Notes: generated by a model from the letters alone, not told the origin. 64,000 nt of DNA from Geobacter sp. UBA5735 (GCA_002419385.1 DIFZ01000024.1:1-64000), one strand, 5' to 3'. Shown: positions 8,936 to 17,329, numbered from the stretch's first letter. Translations and numbers: made by a program.

Positions 8936-8968
8936 AGACCTGCCAGGTTTTCAAAACCTGGCAGGTCT
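8936..8968. repeat. Perfect 33-bp palindrome
   Basis: Two 16-bp arms (AGACCTGCCAGGTTTT and its exact complement) flank a single C in the 113-bp gap between the TrsS gene and the CoA ligase gene. It is followed by no T-run on either strand, so it is a poor intrinsic terminator. Such near-spacerless palindromes are typical of dispersed REP/MITE-like repeats, and I recall similar CTGCCAGGTTTT palindromes in other bacteria. It may mark a processing or attenuation point inside the operon. Confidence 0.8.
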
Positions 8969-8985
8969 GCGTCAACGTTCACTCT

Positions 8986-10362
8986 TCACAACTTTTCCCG
9001 GTACAGCCTCTCTCCCTTTGCTGACGTCAGGTTATAGAGACAGAACGGTATCATCCTGCCATCCGGGGCCACAACATGGATGCAGCAGTCCTTCGTCCGC
9101 TCCAGGTCCAGGTTCCAGGCATCCTGGAATGCCATGCACGAAACCGACAGCATGTTCGTCCTGACCCGCTCGAGGAATCCGTCAAGAGAATCCACACCCG
9201 GCGCATTGGCGGAGGATTCGCAGCAGCGACACTCCGACACTTTGGCCGCAGGTGGCGCTGACCACTGTCGGGCCGTGAAGGAGACAGCATGGGCATCGCC
9301 ACTTTCCGCGTCACCGCAACAGCCGCCGCCATGCCCGGTAAGAGCCTGCAGTCCGCCGTCCGGCTTCGGGATAAAGGTGCCGTGAAATGAACAGAGGGTA
9401 TTTTCCCACCCCGGGGGTGTGAAGTCCCCGACGCGCATCAGCCCGTCCGTCTGTTCCTCGATCGCCAGCATGATGTCGGGCAGGGTGAGTCGACGGCTGT
9501 TGTCGGGAGCGTCCGGACAGCGGCCGAAGTAACCCACCGGCTGGAAATGCACCCCCCGCACGCCGGGAGACAGTTCCAGGGCCAGCCTGATCATGGCGCC
9601 GATATTGTGGTGATTGACACCGGGAACAATGGTCGGCACCAGTACCACGCCGATGCCGTTCTCCACGCACCGCTCTATGGCACGCCGTTTTTCGCCATAG
9701 AAAGCGCGCCCTCTCAGCTTCCGGTAGATTTCGTCTTCCGTCCCGTCGAACTGGAGAAAGACTGAAGCGGCACCGGCCTGCCGCAGCGCGGAAGCGTAAT
9801 CCTCTTCCAATGCAAGCCGTAAGCCGTTGGTATTCACCTGGATGAAGGGGAAACCCAGGGAGCGCCCCATCTCGATAATGGCCGGGAGATCGTCCCGAAC
9901 CGTCGGCTCGCCCCCGGACAGCTGGATAATGATGTCGGAACCGTATGCCCGGAGCACCCGCCGATACCATTCGGCGATCTCCTCCAGCGGAGGATCGGAA
10001 GCAGCTTCCGAGCCGGCATCGGCAAAACAGACAGGACAGCGCAGGTTGCAACGGCAGGTAACCTCGAGAACGGCCGTACAGGCATTCTTGCGGTGCGTCG
10101 GACAGATCCCGCAGTCAAACGGGCAGCCCCGCTCCGCAAGCGTCTGGGATTCGCTGGTCCGCATCACGTTGGGCTGTCTTTTCCACCCTTGGAACTGCGG
10201 CCCGCCACGCCAGATGATGGTGCGGAACTCACCGTGCTCGGAGCACTTCTTTACCAGGTAAACATCATCACCATTGGCCTCCCTGACAGCAGGAATCCGC
10301 GCAAGACAGTGAGGGCAAAGGCTCTCGGTTCGAAAAGCCCCCCCGCAATCGCAACCACCCAT
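8986..10362 (-). CDS. trsS: Radical SAM protein, TrsS type
   Basis: 458 residues. An N-terminal Cys-rich zone (CDCGG, CPHCLARIP, then CPFDCGICPTH at 80-90) precedes the radical SAM motif CNLRCPVC (C105, C109, C112). It continues with the GGE-type IIQLSGGEPTVRDDL and a C-terminal Cys cluster (GGGCCGDAESG, ECRCCESS). The layout matches the TrsS (seleno)protein family found beside DVU_1555-1557-type genes. Some members use selenocysteine; here every candidate position is Cys and there is no in-frame TGA. The reaction is unknown; MoaA-like and AdoMet peptide-modifying enzymes share the fold. The start ATG abuts the stop of the C-GCAxxG-C-C gene. Confidence 0.82.
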   Translation of the reverse strand: MGGCDCGGAFRTESLCPHCLARIPAVREANGDDVYLVKKCSEHGEFRTIIWRGGPQFQGWKRQPNVMRTSESQTLAERGCPFDCGICPTHRKNACTAVLEVTCRCNLRCPVCFADAGSEAASDPPLEEIAEWYRRVLRAYGSDIIIQLSGGEPTVRDDLPAIIEMGRSLGFPFIQVNTNGLRLALEEDYASALRQAGAASVFLQFDGTEDEIYRKLRGRAFYGEKRRAIERCVENGIGVVLVPTIVPGVNHHNIGAMIRLALELSPGVRGVHFQPVGYFGRCPDAPDNSRRLTLPDIMLAIEEQTDGLMRVGDFTPPGWENTLCSFHGTFIPKPDGGLQALTGHGGGCCGDAESGDAHAVSFTARQWSAPPAAKVSECRCCESSANAPGVDSLDGFLERVRTNMLSVSCMAFQDAWNLDLERTKDCCIHVVAPDGRMIPFCLYNLTSAKGERLYREKL

Positions 10363-10799
10363 TACCTGCCCTCGAACAGGTTGAATTCGTTTTCCATCAG
10401 AATTTCCATGACCTTCCGGTAGGTCGCGGCAACCACACCGCCGCAGCGCTCGTTCCGGAGCGCACCCTCCTCTGATATGGCATCGCAGCTGATTCCGCCG
10501 TACTGTCCCGAATAGGTTGCCCGGAACCAGTCGCCCAATTCATGGAGCATACCCATGAGACGGCAATGCTCTTCCTCATCATTCGTACCCTTTCCCGCAT
10601 AAAGCGACAGGATGCAGGCGCCGCCCGTCAGAGCGCCGCAGACATCACCGATTCCGACGCCGAAGGCCAGTCCGGCCATGGCACGAACGAGGTCGGGGTT
10701 GGTCTTTTCCTGGCTCTCCAGGGTAAGGAGCATCATGATCTGGCTGCAGTAATATCCCTTGGCTTTCAAATCCATCATGCGAAACATCAAATCATCCAT
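10362..10799 (-). CDS. C-GCAxxG-C-C family protein (DVU_1555 type)
   Basis: 145 residues, four conserved cysteines: C18 (YYCSQ), C54 in DVCGALTGG, C105 (ISCDAI) and C119 (ERCGGVV), the signature that names the family. These proteins are thought to bind a metal or redox cofactor and often accompany reductases. The ATG at 10799 is chosen for the GGGGAG 7 nt upstream; an upstream in-frame start at 10832 would lie further inside the methyltransferase gene. The start overlaps the methyltransferase stop by 8 bp. Confidence 0.85.
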   Translation of the reverse strand: MDDLMFRMMDLKAKGYYCSQIMMLLTLESQEKTNPDLVRAMAGLAFGVGIGDVCGALTGGACILSLYAGKGTNDEEEHCRLMGMLHELGDWFRATYSGQYGGISCDAISEEGALRNERCGGVVAATYRKVMEILMENEFNLFEGR

Positions 10800-11562
10800 T
10801 GAGACGCTCCCCCTTTTTCGAATTTCGTGCAACCAGCAAAAAATAACCGGGTGAAAACAGCCTGGAACCGGGCAAGCTGCCGCACCATGAATTCAAGATA
10901 GTGCGATATTCATGGATTTCAGTATGGGGTTCACTGCTGAGAATCAGTTGCGCCGCCAGTTCCTTGAGGTACCGTGTATGATCTTCCCACACCAGCAACT
11001 CGAACCCGGAATCTCCCAGAAGCTTTTCAATGAAAGTCCGTGTCTGAAGCATGGAAGAACATCCGCAGTACATCACCGGTTCCCTTGAACCGCCACAGTC
11101 CGGCTGGCGGTCATATATGTCGCTCAAAATCAGGACACCGTCGGCGCGAAGAACACGCAAAAACTCTCTTAGAGCCCGTTGAGGTTCCGTTACCAGTGAA
11201 AGCACACACTCGCACAGGATTACGTCGCAGCAGCAATCAGCAAAAGGAAGCTCTTCGGCCCGCGCCAAAGCCAGGGGAAGCGATTCAGCGCTCCCGGATT
11301 CGCGGAACAGGCATCCAGACACATCGACACCGAAAGCCCTGAAGCGGAGCTTGTTCCGCAAGTACTCGACCGTAGCTCCGGTCCCGCACCCCACATCGAG
11401 GACCCGAACCCCAGGGCTGAATCCACCAAGGGCAAGCCCCCTTTCAGTCAGCCGGAAACCTCCGGGCCTGAGCGCCGGGCCGGTCACCGCACGCAAGGAA
11501 GCCGATTCATGCAGTGCTGAGAGCGCCTGAATCGGCGTCTTGCCTTCCCTACTTGTCTTCAA
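10792..11562 (-). CDS. SAM-dependent methyltransferase (DVU_1556 type)
   Basis: About 256 residues if translation starts at the TTG at 11562. Class I methyltransferase: motif I VRVLDVGCGTGATVEYL, post-I VDVSG, motif II-like CCCDVILCECVLSLV and motif III LREFLRVLRADGVLILSD. The start is uncertain: there is no ATG near the expected position, and the frame stays open to 11718 across the redox-protein gene, whose codons clearly use the other frame. It sits between the redox protein and the C-GCAxxG-C-C protein in overlapping order, so strict co-expression is likely. The acceptor substrate is unknown. Confidence 0.82.
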   Translation of the reverse strand: MKTSREGKTPIQALSALHESASLRAVTGPALRPGGFRLTERGLALGGFSPGVRVLDVGCGTGATVEYLRNKLRFRAFGVDVSGCLFRESGSAESLPLALARAEELPFADCCCDVILCECVLSLVTEPQRALREFLRVLRADGVLILSDIYDRQPDCGGSREPVMYCGCSSMLQTRTFIEKLLGDSGFELLVWEDHTRYLKELAAQLILSSEPHTEIHEYRTILNSWCGSLPGSRLFSPGYFLLVARNSKKGERLNG

Positions 11563-11752
11563 GGATTCGTTCTGCTTCCGCCATCCTCCCCAGAGCCAGG
11601 CTCTCCGGGACCAGGACGAGATCGCACGCCGGGCAGGCGGGCAGGTCCACCTCGAAATTCCCTTTTTCGTATGAAAAGAATACCTTGGTGAGTTGAAGCT
11701 TTCCTCCGCAGGATGCACAGGTCCAGGCTTCGGCCTCTTGAGAGAAATTCAT
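11549..11752 (-). CDS. Small zinc-ribbon redox protein (DVU_1557 type)
   Basis: 67 residues with two CxxC pairs (WTCASCGGKL and LPACPACDLVLVPESLA) in a rubredoxin- or zinc-ribbon-like spacing. The ATG overlaps the stop of the dicluster oxidoreductase gene by four bases and its end overlaps the methyltransferase. It may bind Zn or Fe. Its position between the oxidoreductase and the modifying enzymes suggests an electron carrier or scaffold. Confidence 0.85.
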   Translation of the reverse strand: MNFSQEAEAWTCASCGGKLQLTKVFFSYEKGNFEVDLPACPACDLVLVPESLALGRMAEAERILEDK

Positions 11753-14079
11753 TTCTTGATCCCCACGATTTTCATTCTGTGACAGTATGCATTCAGTACC
11801 GTGAAGCCATCGCCCTCAAGCTGATACTCCACCCAGAACGTCACGTTCGCCGGTTGCAGATATGCCAGGAAATTGCCGCTTTCACTGCACTGCATCCTCA
11901 TGCCGCTCGATTCGGCATGCAAAATCACTTTCCTGATATCTTCCTCGAGGATCCTGCGCTCGTCGACGCGTTTGCGCACCTCGGGCGACATGACCAGCGC
12001 CAGCTTTTCGTAGTGCTCCAACTGAGGCTCCTTCCCCTCGCCAAGTTCAGCAAGGACAGATTCCTTGACGCGTACGCGGCCATCGCGGCGCTCCGACCAG
12101 GATATCCAGCCGCGGGCGGCGGGATCGGCGCCCGCGACAACGGGGAAAAGATGCTCGATGATATGGGATATGCGTTTCCCGACAAAGGCGAAGTTGTCCC
12201 TGCACATTGCGCAATACGCCAGGTAGTCGTTATCGCTCGCCGTTGTCCTCCTGGCAACCACGTCCCGTGCCAGGGTCGGGTTCGCGTTGTACATGAGCCC
12301 CCCGTAGCCGCAGCATTCCGGCTTCTCTCCGCTCAGTGGAAGCTCCTCGATGCCCATGCCGAGGGATTCGAGAATCCTGCGGATGCCCTGCTGCTCCTCC
12401 TGTTTCTGGCGGGACGCACAGGGATCGACAACCGATACGGTGACTTCCCCGGCCCCGGACACCCGTACCGAAACGGGCAACCCTGCATCAAGGATGGTAC
12501 TCCAGAGAGAAACCGGTTCCGTTTCCGGCAGGTGTTCCTGGAACATATTCAGGCAGGTAGTGCAGGCAGTGATGATCCGGGGTTTGCCCATCTTCTCCCA
12601 GCAACCCCGTATTTCGTTCAGCGCCTGACTGAACAGGTCTTCCCGTCCTGCCCAGAAAGCGGGGGCACCGCAGCAGTGGAGCAGGATGCCCACACCGCCG
12701 GTCAGCTTCTCCCTCAGGTAATGGTAGGAGGACAGGACCTCGCCAGGCGCGGATCCGCACAGCTGACAGCTGGGGAAATAGAGCCAGGCGCTCTCGCTTT
12801 TCCCAGGTTCACGGCGGCACAGGCTGAAAAGATCGCTGTTGCTGAATGCCATGTCGTCAAGGGCGAATTCGTGGAAGGAAGCCGGCATGATTTTCTGCTT
12901 CAGCAGGGTGCGGCGCGCCTCAAGACACATGTCGGCCATGCTGAAATCGTTCGGGCAGATGGTCTCGCACAGGCCGCAGGTGCTGCAGGAATTCGTGAAA
13001 ACGTTGTACTGGTGGGCAGCACCCAGGAGGATACGTTCATTATTGAAGATCTCCCGTGCGTATTTCTTCGGATACGCCTTGTAGCGTTCCAAAAAGAGGC
13101 ATTTTTTCACGCACTCCCTGCATTCGCACTGAATGCAGCGCTTCGCCTCCATGTGCGCCTCTTCTTCCGAATAACCCTTTACGGAATCAGCAGGCACGAC
13201 CCTCGGCAGCGGATCGATTCCTTCAAGGCTGGTGAAAAGCCGGGAACTGCATGGGCCCTCGTTTTCCCTGCCGAATTCCAAACCGACCTTCTGCATCAGG
13301 CGTTCTATGGAGAGGGCCGGCTTTCTTCCTTCCAATGTCTCCATGACCGGCGAAAAACCGCCTCGGAAGCGGGTACCGCCACCGGCGAACACCCCATCCC
13401 TGCCTGTGGCTCCCGTTGAAGGTGTAACAGCGATGAGGCCGTCGCCATCCAGTTCGAGAGGAAGAGCACACCCATGGAATGAATCACGATCCAGAATCAC
13501 GGCTGCGTATTCTTCACAAACCTGTTCAAAAAATGCCTTGTCAAGCCGGACTCCAAGGTGGATGTCCGCCATCATACTTTCAAGGACCAAGAGTTCCTCG
13601 GCGAGAATTTCCCGTGGCAGTATCCGCTCCGGAAGATCCCAAAGCGGCCCGCCAAGCCGCTCGCCCGATTCAAAAACGGAAACTACAAACCCTTTCTTGA
13701 GAAGATCCCAGGCGGCGGTTACACCGGCCAGACCCGCCCCGAGAACAGCGATGCGGTGGTTTTTGCGAGGCAGCAGCTGGACACGCTTTTTCCCGGCAAA
13801 CTTCTCAACGCAGAGCCGTTCCAATGATCCGATGGCCAGGGGACCACCCACGGGGCCCCGCTTGCACCGCTCCTCGCAAGGATGGTCGCAGATGCGCCCC
13901 AGGATGCCGGGAAAAGGCATGGTCTTGTTCAGGACCTTATAGGCAGCGTCCCAGTCACCCTTGCGGATCTCCTTCAGAAAAAGCCTGGCATCGACATGGA
14001 GCGGACAGGCCGACGTACATTCGGGAGATTCCTCCTGGATGCATTTGTTTTCCCATGCAATGAGTTCGTTCTTTTCCAT
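11749..14079 (-). CDS. Dicluster-binding pyridine-nucleotide oxidoreductase (DVU_1558 type)
   Basis: About 776 residues. The N-terminal GltD-like Fe-S region (CIQEESPECTSACPLHVDARLF, ICDHPCEERCKRG) leads into a dinucleotide-binding fold (IAVLGAGLAGVTAAWDLL). A ferredoxin-like pair follows (CIQCECRECVKKC; CSTCGLCETICPNDF), then CCG-type cysteine motifs (LHCCGAPAFW; KPECCGYGGLMYN) as in HdrB/HdrD. It combines an NAD(P)H/flavin module with heterodisulfide-reductase-like cysteines in one chain. ATG 14079 has GAAGG just upstream. It probably moves electrons between the aldehyde oxidoreductase and NAD(P) or a thiol partner (inference). Confidence 0.85.
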   Translation of the reverse strand: MEKNELIAWENKCIQEESPECTSACPLHVDARLFLKEIRKGDWDAAYKVLNKTMPFPGILGRICDHPCEERCKRGPVGGPLAIGSLERLCVEKFAGKKRVQLLPRKNHRIAVLGAGLAGVTAAWDLLKKGFVVSVFESGERLGGPLWDLPERILPREILAEELLVLESMMADIHLGVRLDKAFFEQVCEEYAAVILDRDSFHGCALPLELDGDGLIAVTPSTGATGRDGVFAGGGTRFRGGFSPVMETLEGRKPALSIERLMQKVGLEFGRENEGPCSSRLFTSLEGIDPLPRVVPADSVKGYSEEEAHMEAKRCIQCECRECVKKCLFLERYKAYPKKYAREIFNNERILLGAAHQYNVFTNSCSTCGLCETICPNDFSMADMCLEARRTLLKQKIMPASFHEFALDDMAFSNSDLFSLCRREPGKSESAWLYFPSCQLCGSAPGEVLSSYHYLREKLTGGVGILLHCCGAPAFWAGREDLFSQALNEIRGCWEKMGKPRIITACTTCLNMFQEHLPETEPVSLWSTILDAGLPVSVRVSGAGEVTVSVVDPCASRQKQEEQQGIRRILESLGMGIEELPLSGEKPECCGYGGLMYNANPTLARDVVARRTTASDNDYLAYCAMCRDNFAFVGKRISHIIEHLFPVVAGADPAARGWISWSERRDGRVRVKESVLAELGEGKEPQLEHYEKLALVMSPEVRKRVDERRILEEDIRKVILHAESSGMRMQCSESGNFLAYLQPANVTFWVEYQLEGDGFTVLNAYCHRMKIVGIKK

Positions 14080-14124
14080 CGGGACCTTCTTTCGTCGGGA
14101 ATCATGGAGAATGACAACAGAAAA

Positions 14125-14159
14125 CGATGGAGAGCCGGTGATGCGGTGACTCTCCATCG
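14125..14159 (-). terminator. Hairpin with T-tract in leader of the DVU_1558-type gene
   Basis: Perfect 10-bp arms CGATGGAGAG / CTCTCCATCG around a 15-nt loop, followed on the minus strand by TTTTCTGTT. It lies downstream of the ModE-like promoter site and 45 bp before the ATG at 14079. It would therefore act either as a terminator for the aldehyde oxidoreductase transcript or as an attenuator at the very start of the new transcript. Confidence 0.7.
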
Positions 14160-14187
14160 TTATAACATAAAATACATTACGATTAAA
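14156..14187 (-). promoter_or_regulatory. ModE-like box over promoter of the DVU_1558-type operon
   Basis: ATCGTTATAAC-N6-TACATTACGAT (14156-14183) is an imperfect palindrome close to the E. coli ModE consensus. On the minus strand TTTAAT (14187-14182) and TATAAC (14164-14159) are 17 bp apart, so the box lies across the promoter. Binding there would repress when molybdate is plentiful. Confidence 0.65.
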
Positions 14188-14194
14188 GTGTTAT

Positions 14195-14222
14195 GGAGCC
14201 GGCCGGGTCATGCACCGGCTCC
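14195..14222 (-). terminator. Hairpin after the aldehyde oxidoreductase gene
   Basis: GGAGCCGG-N12-CCGGCTCC lies 26 bp past the stop of the oxidoreductase gene. On the minus strand it is followed by ATAACACTTTAA rather than a clean T-run, so it is a weak terminator or an RNA 3'-end stabiliser. Confidence 0.5.
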
Positions 14223-14247
14223 AAGAGCTTGAAACAGCCACTTTCTG

Positions 14248-17052
14248 CTATTTTTTCGGTGGCGCGGAGTTTACATCCTGGCATACATAACCCTGGGCCA
14301 GAGCGTCGGACACGTCGAAAGCCTTCTTCGGCGACTTGAGCGCCGCGAGGATCTTCTCGGGGTATGCCGGCAGGTGACGGATGCGTGCGCCGCATGCGTT
14401 GTCGATGGCGTTGATGACGGCGCAGTGAGGAGCGGACAGCGGAAGTTCGCCGACGCCGCCGGCGCCGAAGGCGCCCAGTTCACGAGGCTTGGTCACATAG
14501 ATGATTTCGAGATCGTCGGTGATGTCCTTGCAGAACGGGAAGCCCGCGCCGATCATGTTGGAGTGCGCCTTGATCATCTCGAAGTCTTCGGTAAGGGCCA
14601 GTCCGATACCCTGGGCCAAACCGCCGTAGATCTGGCCGTCAACGACCAGTTGGTTGGTGATGGTGCCGACGTCGGCCACATGGGTCATCTTGTAGCAATG
14701 AGCCTTGCCGGTGGTAATGTCGACTTCGACTTCCGCCAGGAACAGACCGTACATGTAAATACAGAACGGTTCGCCCTTGCCGGTCTCGACGTCGCACGGC
14801 GTGCACGGCGTGGTCCATTTGCCGTATACCTGGGTTTCGATTCCTTCCTTCACCATTTCGTCATAGGTGCGATAGGTGCCGTCAGCTTTCCTCATGGCCG
14901 CAAGCAGGTTCTCGCAGGAAACCCTGATGGCGTTGCCGGTGACGACGTTGTTGCGGCTGCCGCCGGACGGGCCGCTGTTCGGGGTCAGACTGGTGTCGTT
15001 CAGGCAGAGGTGGATCTGGGACGGTTTCAGCCCGAGGGGCTTGAGGGTTTCATGGGCGAATGCAAGGGTGCCCATATCGGAACCCTGGCCGTGATCCTGC
15101 CAGCTGTTGCCCATCATCACTTCGTTGTTGGGCAGGAGTTTAGCCCAGCTTTCGGATGTGTCGGGGCCGTCGAGGCCGCAACCGTAGATGCCGAGGGAAA
15201 CGCCGACGCCGCACTTCACGGTGTCGGTGCTTCTCAGTTTTGCGTTTGCAACGGCTCGCTCGTATTTCGGACGGAGCGCTTCGAACTGCTCAGGGAATAC
15301 GAACACTTCCGGAGTCTGCTGAGTCGGGGTGGTTGCGCCGGGGCGGTAGCAGTTGATTTCGCGGAGTTCGAACGGGTCTTTCCCCATTTTCTTGGCCAGC
15401 TCGTCGATAAGGGACTCGGAGGCGAAGAAGGCCTGCGGAGAACCGTATGCGCGGAAAGGGGCGCCCCAGCAGTGGTTGGTGCAGACTGTCCGGCCTTCAC
15501 CGCGCATGTTCGGGATGTCGTAGCCTGCGAAGGCGTACTGTAAACCACGAACGGTGAGGAGGTCGCCGAACTCGGAGTAGGGACCGTGGTCGACGGACCA
15601 GTCGGTTTCCGTGGCGAGGAATTTGCCGTCTTTGTCAGCGGCAATCCTGGCCTTGAACCAGAACGGAGAGCGCTTGCCGGTGTAGAACTGCAGTTGAGCC
15701 CAAGAGCAGGAAAGGTGAACCGGTTTGCCGCCGACCGCCATGGTGGCAACCGCGAGCAGGGCTTCGTTGGAAGGACAGAATTTGTAACCGAAGGAGCTGC
15801 CGCAGGGGTTCTGTACGATGACCAGGTTTTCCAGTTCGACGCCGACACCCGGGGCGATCATTGCCTGGTGCAATTGCAGACAAATGGACTTGGAATGGAC
15901 GACCACCTTGCCTTCATCATTGATGTACGCGAATCCGACGTCCGGCTCGACGGGCATCTGGGGTTGACGGCCGAGATAGTACTCGCCTTCCACAACATAG
16001 GCGGCTTTTTCCATGATCGGCTTGGTGTCCTCACCCTTGACCAGATTCTGGGTGAAGTAGACGTTCGGGGTGCCGGGGTGAATTTCAATTGCGTCCGGAG
16101 CCATGGCTGCCGGCGCGTTCATGTAGTGCGGCAGCACTTCCAGGTCGAACTTAACCAGCTTCGCAGCGGCATCGGCATGCGCTTTTGTGTCGGCAATTAC
16201 GAGAGCAATGGCGTCCCCATACTGGAAGACCTTCTGGTCGTTGAGAATCGGGCGGTCCCATCCGTCACCCTTATTGGTGGGGAAGGTAATCAGACCGGTG
16301 ATGCGGTTCTTGCCCTTGACGTCCTTGTGGGTTACAACCTTGACCACGCCCGGCGCCTTCTCTGCTGCGGAGGTGTCGATCCCCTTGATGTTTGCATGGG
16401 CCACATCGGCGTACGCGATGGCGGCATGGAGGGTGTCTTCGGGGAGCTGGTCGGCCTTATCGTTGCCGAAATCCCAGAGTCCGCAGACCTTGGCAACGGA
16501 TGTGGGACGCGGATACCGTGTTCCGTAAACCCTGCCGTCCTCAGGGGCCTTGTAATCAAATACGGATGCGGACATTTCGCCGCGCAGAACCTTGGCGGCG
16601 TCCATCACTGCGTCAACGATGGAGATGTAACCGGTGCAGCGGCAGGCATTCTTGTACTGGTGGAACCAGTCACGCACTTCTTCACGGGTCGGGTTCGGGT
16701 TGGAATCGAGGAGCGCCTTGGCGGAGACTATGAAACCAGGGGTACAGAAACCGCACTGAAGTGCGCCGTGGTGGATGAAAGCCTTCTGGAGGGGGTGGAG
16801 GTTAATCGGTGTACCGATCCCCTCGGTGGTGGTAATCGTCGACCAGTTTTCGACCCGCTTCATCTTCATGGTGCAGGTGCGAACGAGCTTGCCGTTCAGG
16901 ATGACATTGCAGGCGCCGCATGTGCCGGTCGCGCATCCGACCTTGACACTGGTCAGGTGTAACTGTTTCCGCAGAACATCGGACAGGAGAGCTTCCTGGT
17001 CAACGATCAGCGTCCTCTCGACACCATTTACTTTGAGAACCTTTTTAATCAT
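14248..17052 (-). CDS. Molybdopterin-dependent aldehyde oxidoreductase (Mop type)
   Basis: 934-residue xanthine oxidase-family enzyme that oxidises aldehydes to acids. The two N-terminal [2Fe-2S] sites are at C40, C45, C48, C60 and C100, C103, C137, C139. The catalytic glutamate in GAGGVGELPL is residue 869. As I recall, these are the same positions as in Desulfovibrio gigas Mop (907 residues). It has no FAD domain, so electrons must leave to a separate carrier. ATG 17052 follows AGGAGGAGG; an upstream in-frame ATG (17088) is not needed. The downstream XdhC, MocA-like and dicluster genes supply maturation and an electron route. Confidence 0.95.
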   Translation of the reverse strand: MIKKVLKVNGVERTLIVDQEALLSDVLRKQLHLTSVKVGCATGTCGACNVILNGKLVRTCTMKMKRVENWSTITTTEGIGTPINLHPLQKAFIHHGALQCGFCTPGFIVSAKALLDSNPNPTREEVRDWFHQYKNACRCTGYISIVDAVMDAAKVLRGEMSASVFDYKAPEDGRVYGTRYPRPTSVAKVCGLWDFGNDKADQLPEDTLHAAIAYADVAHANIKGIDTSAAEKAPGVVKVVTHKDVKGKNRITGLITFPTNKGDGWDRPILNDQKVFQYGDAIALVIADTKAHADAAAKLVKFDLEVLPHYMNAPAAMAPDAIEIHPGTPNVYFTQNLVKGEDTKPIMEKAAYVVEGEYYLGRQPQMPVEPDVGFAYINDEGKVVVHSKSICLQLHQAMIAPGVGVELENLVIVQNPCGSSFGYKFCPSNEALLAVATMAVGGKPVHLSCSWAQLQFYTGKRSPFWFKARIAADKDGKFLATETDWSVDHGPYSEFGDLLTVRGLQYAFAGYDIPNMRGEGRTVCTNHCWGAPFRAYGSPQAFFASESLIDELAKKMGKDPFELREINCYRPGATTPTQQTPEVFVFPEQFEALRPKYERAVANAKLRSTDTVKCGVGVSLGIYGCGLDGPDTSESWAKLLPNNEVMMGNSWQDHGQGSDMGTLAFAHETLKPLGLKPSQIHLCLNDTSLTPNSGPSGGSRNNVVTGNAIRVSCENLLAAMRKADGTYRTYDEMVKEGIETQVYGKWTTPCTPCDVETGKGEPFCIYMYGLFLAEVEVDITTGKAHCYKMTHVADVGTITNQLVVDGQIYGGLAQGIGLALTEDFEMIKAHSNMIGAGFPFCKDITDDLEIIYVTKPRELGAFGAGGVGELPLSAPHCAVINAIDNACGARIRHLPAYPEKILAALKSPKKAFDVSDALAQGYVCQDVNSAPPKK

Positions 17053-17188
17053 ACTTCCTCCTCCTTTGGGTTTTATGTAACCGGGCAATGCCCGGCTACG
17101 AGGGATGAAACAAACCCTTCATCGCTCCTGTGGAGAGGATGGCGCTGAAGGACGGCGAACCAACAAGAATGCCGATAACAGTTCATTC

Positions 17189-17304
17189 AGACCCACTACC
17201 CTGCCTGTGGATGAGACAGGGGTGCTAAAAAAAAGACATGCCGAAAGTTGTCCATACCTGAAAAAAGGCCCCTCACTCCGCCAGTGGAGGAGACAGGAGT
17301 GAGG
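17189..17304. repeat. Two related copies of a short intergenic palindromic repeat
   Basis: Segments at about 17199-17224 and 17271-17304 share the pattern CC-AGTGGA-GAGACAGG-GTG, in varied form: CTGTGGATGAGACAGGGGTG and CAGTGGAGGAGACAGGAGTG. Each can fold into a hairpin. They look like diverged copies of a dispersed element between the MoeA-like and oxidoreductase genes; the second doubles as a terminator. Confidence 0.5.
17261..17304 (-). terminator. Intrinsic terminator after the MoeA-like gene
   Basis: CCTCACTCC (17271-17279) pairs with GGAGTGAGG (17296-17304). On the minus strand the hairpin is followed by TTTTTT (17266-17261). It separates the MoeA-like transcript from the aldehyde oxidoreductase gene, which then needs its own promoter in 17053-17260; I could not identify one. 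Confidence 0.75.
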
Positions 17305-17329
17305 GAAGGTGGAATGACAAACTTTCTTT

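Noticed and set aside
8986..10362. Selenocysteine in TrsS
   Set aside because: No in-frame TGA within the gene; all candidate positions are cysteine codons.
11713..13419. 568-codon open frame on the plus strand
   Set aside because: Antisense to the dicluster oxidoreductase; no family motifs.
15586..16962. 458-codon open frame on the plus strand
   Set aside because: Antisense to the aldehyde oxidoreductase, which has all cluster ligands.
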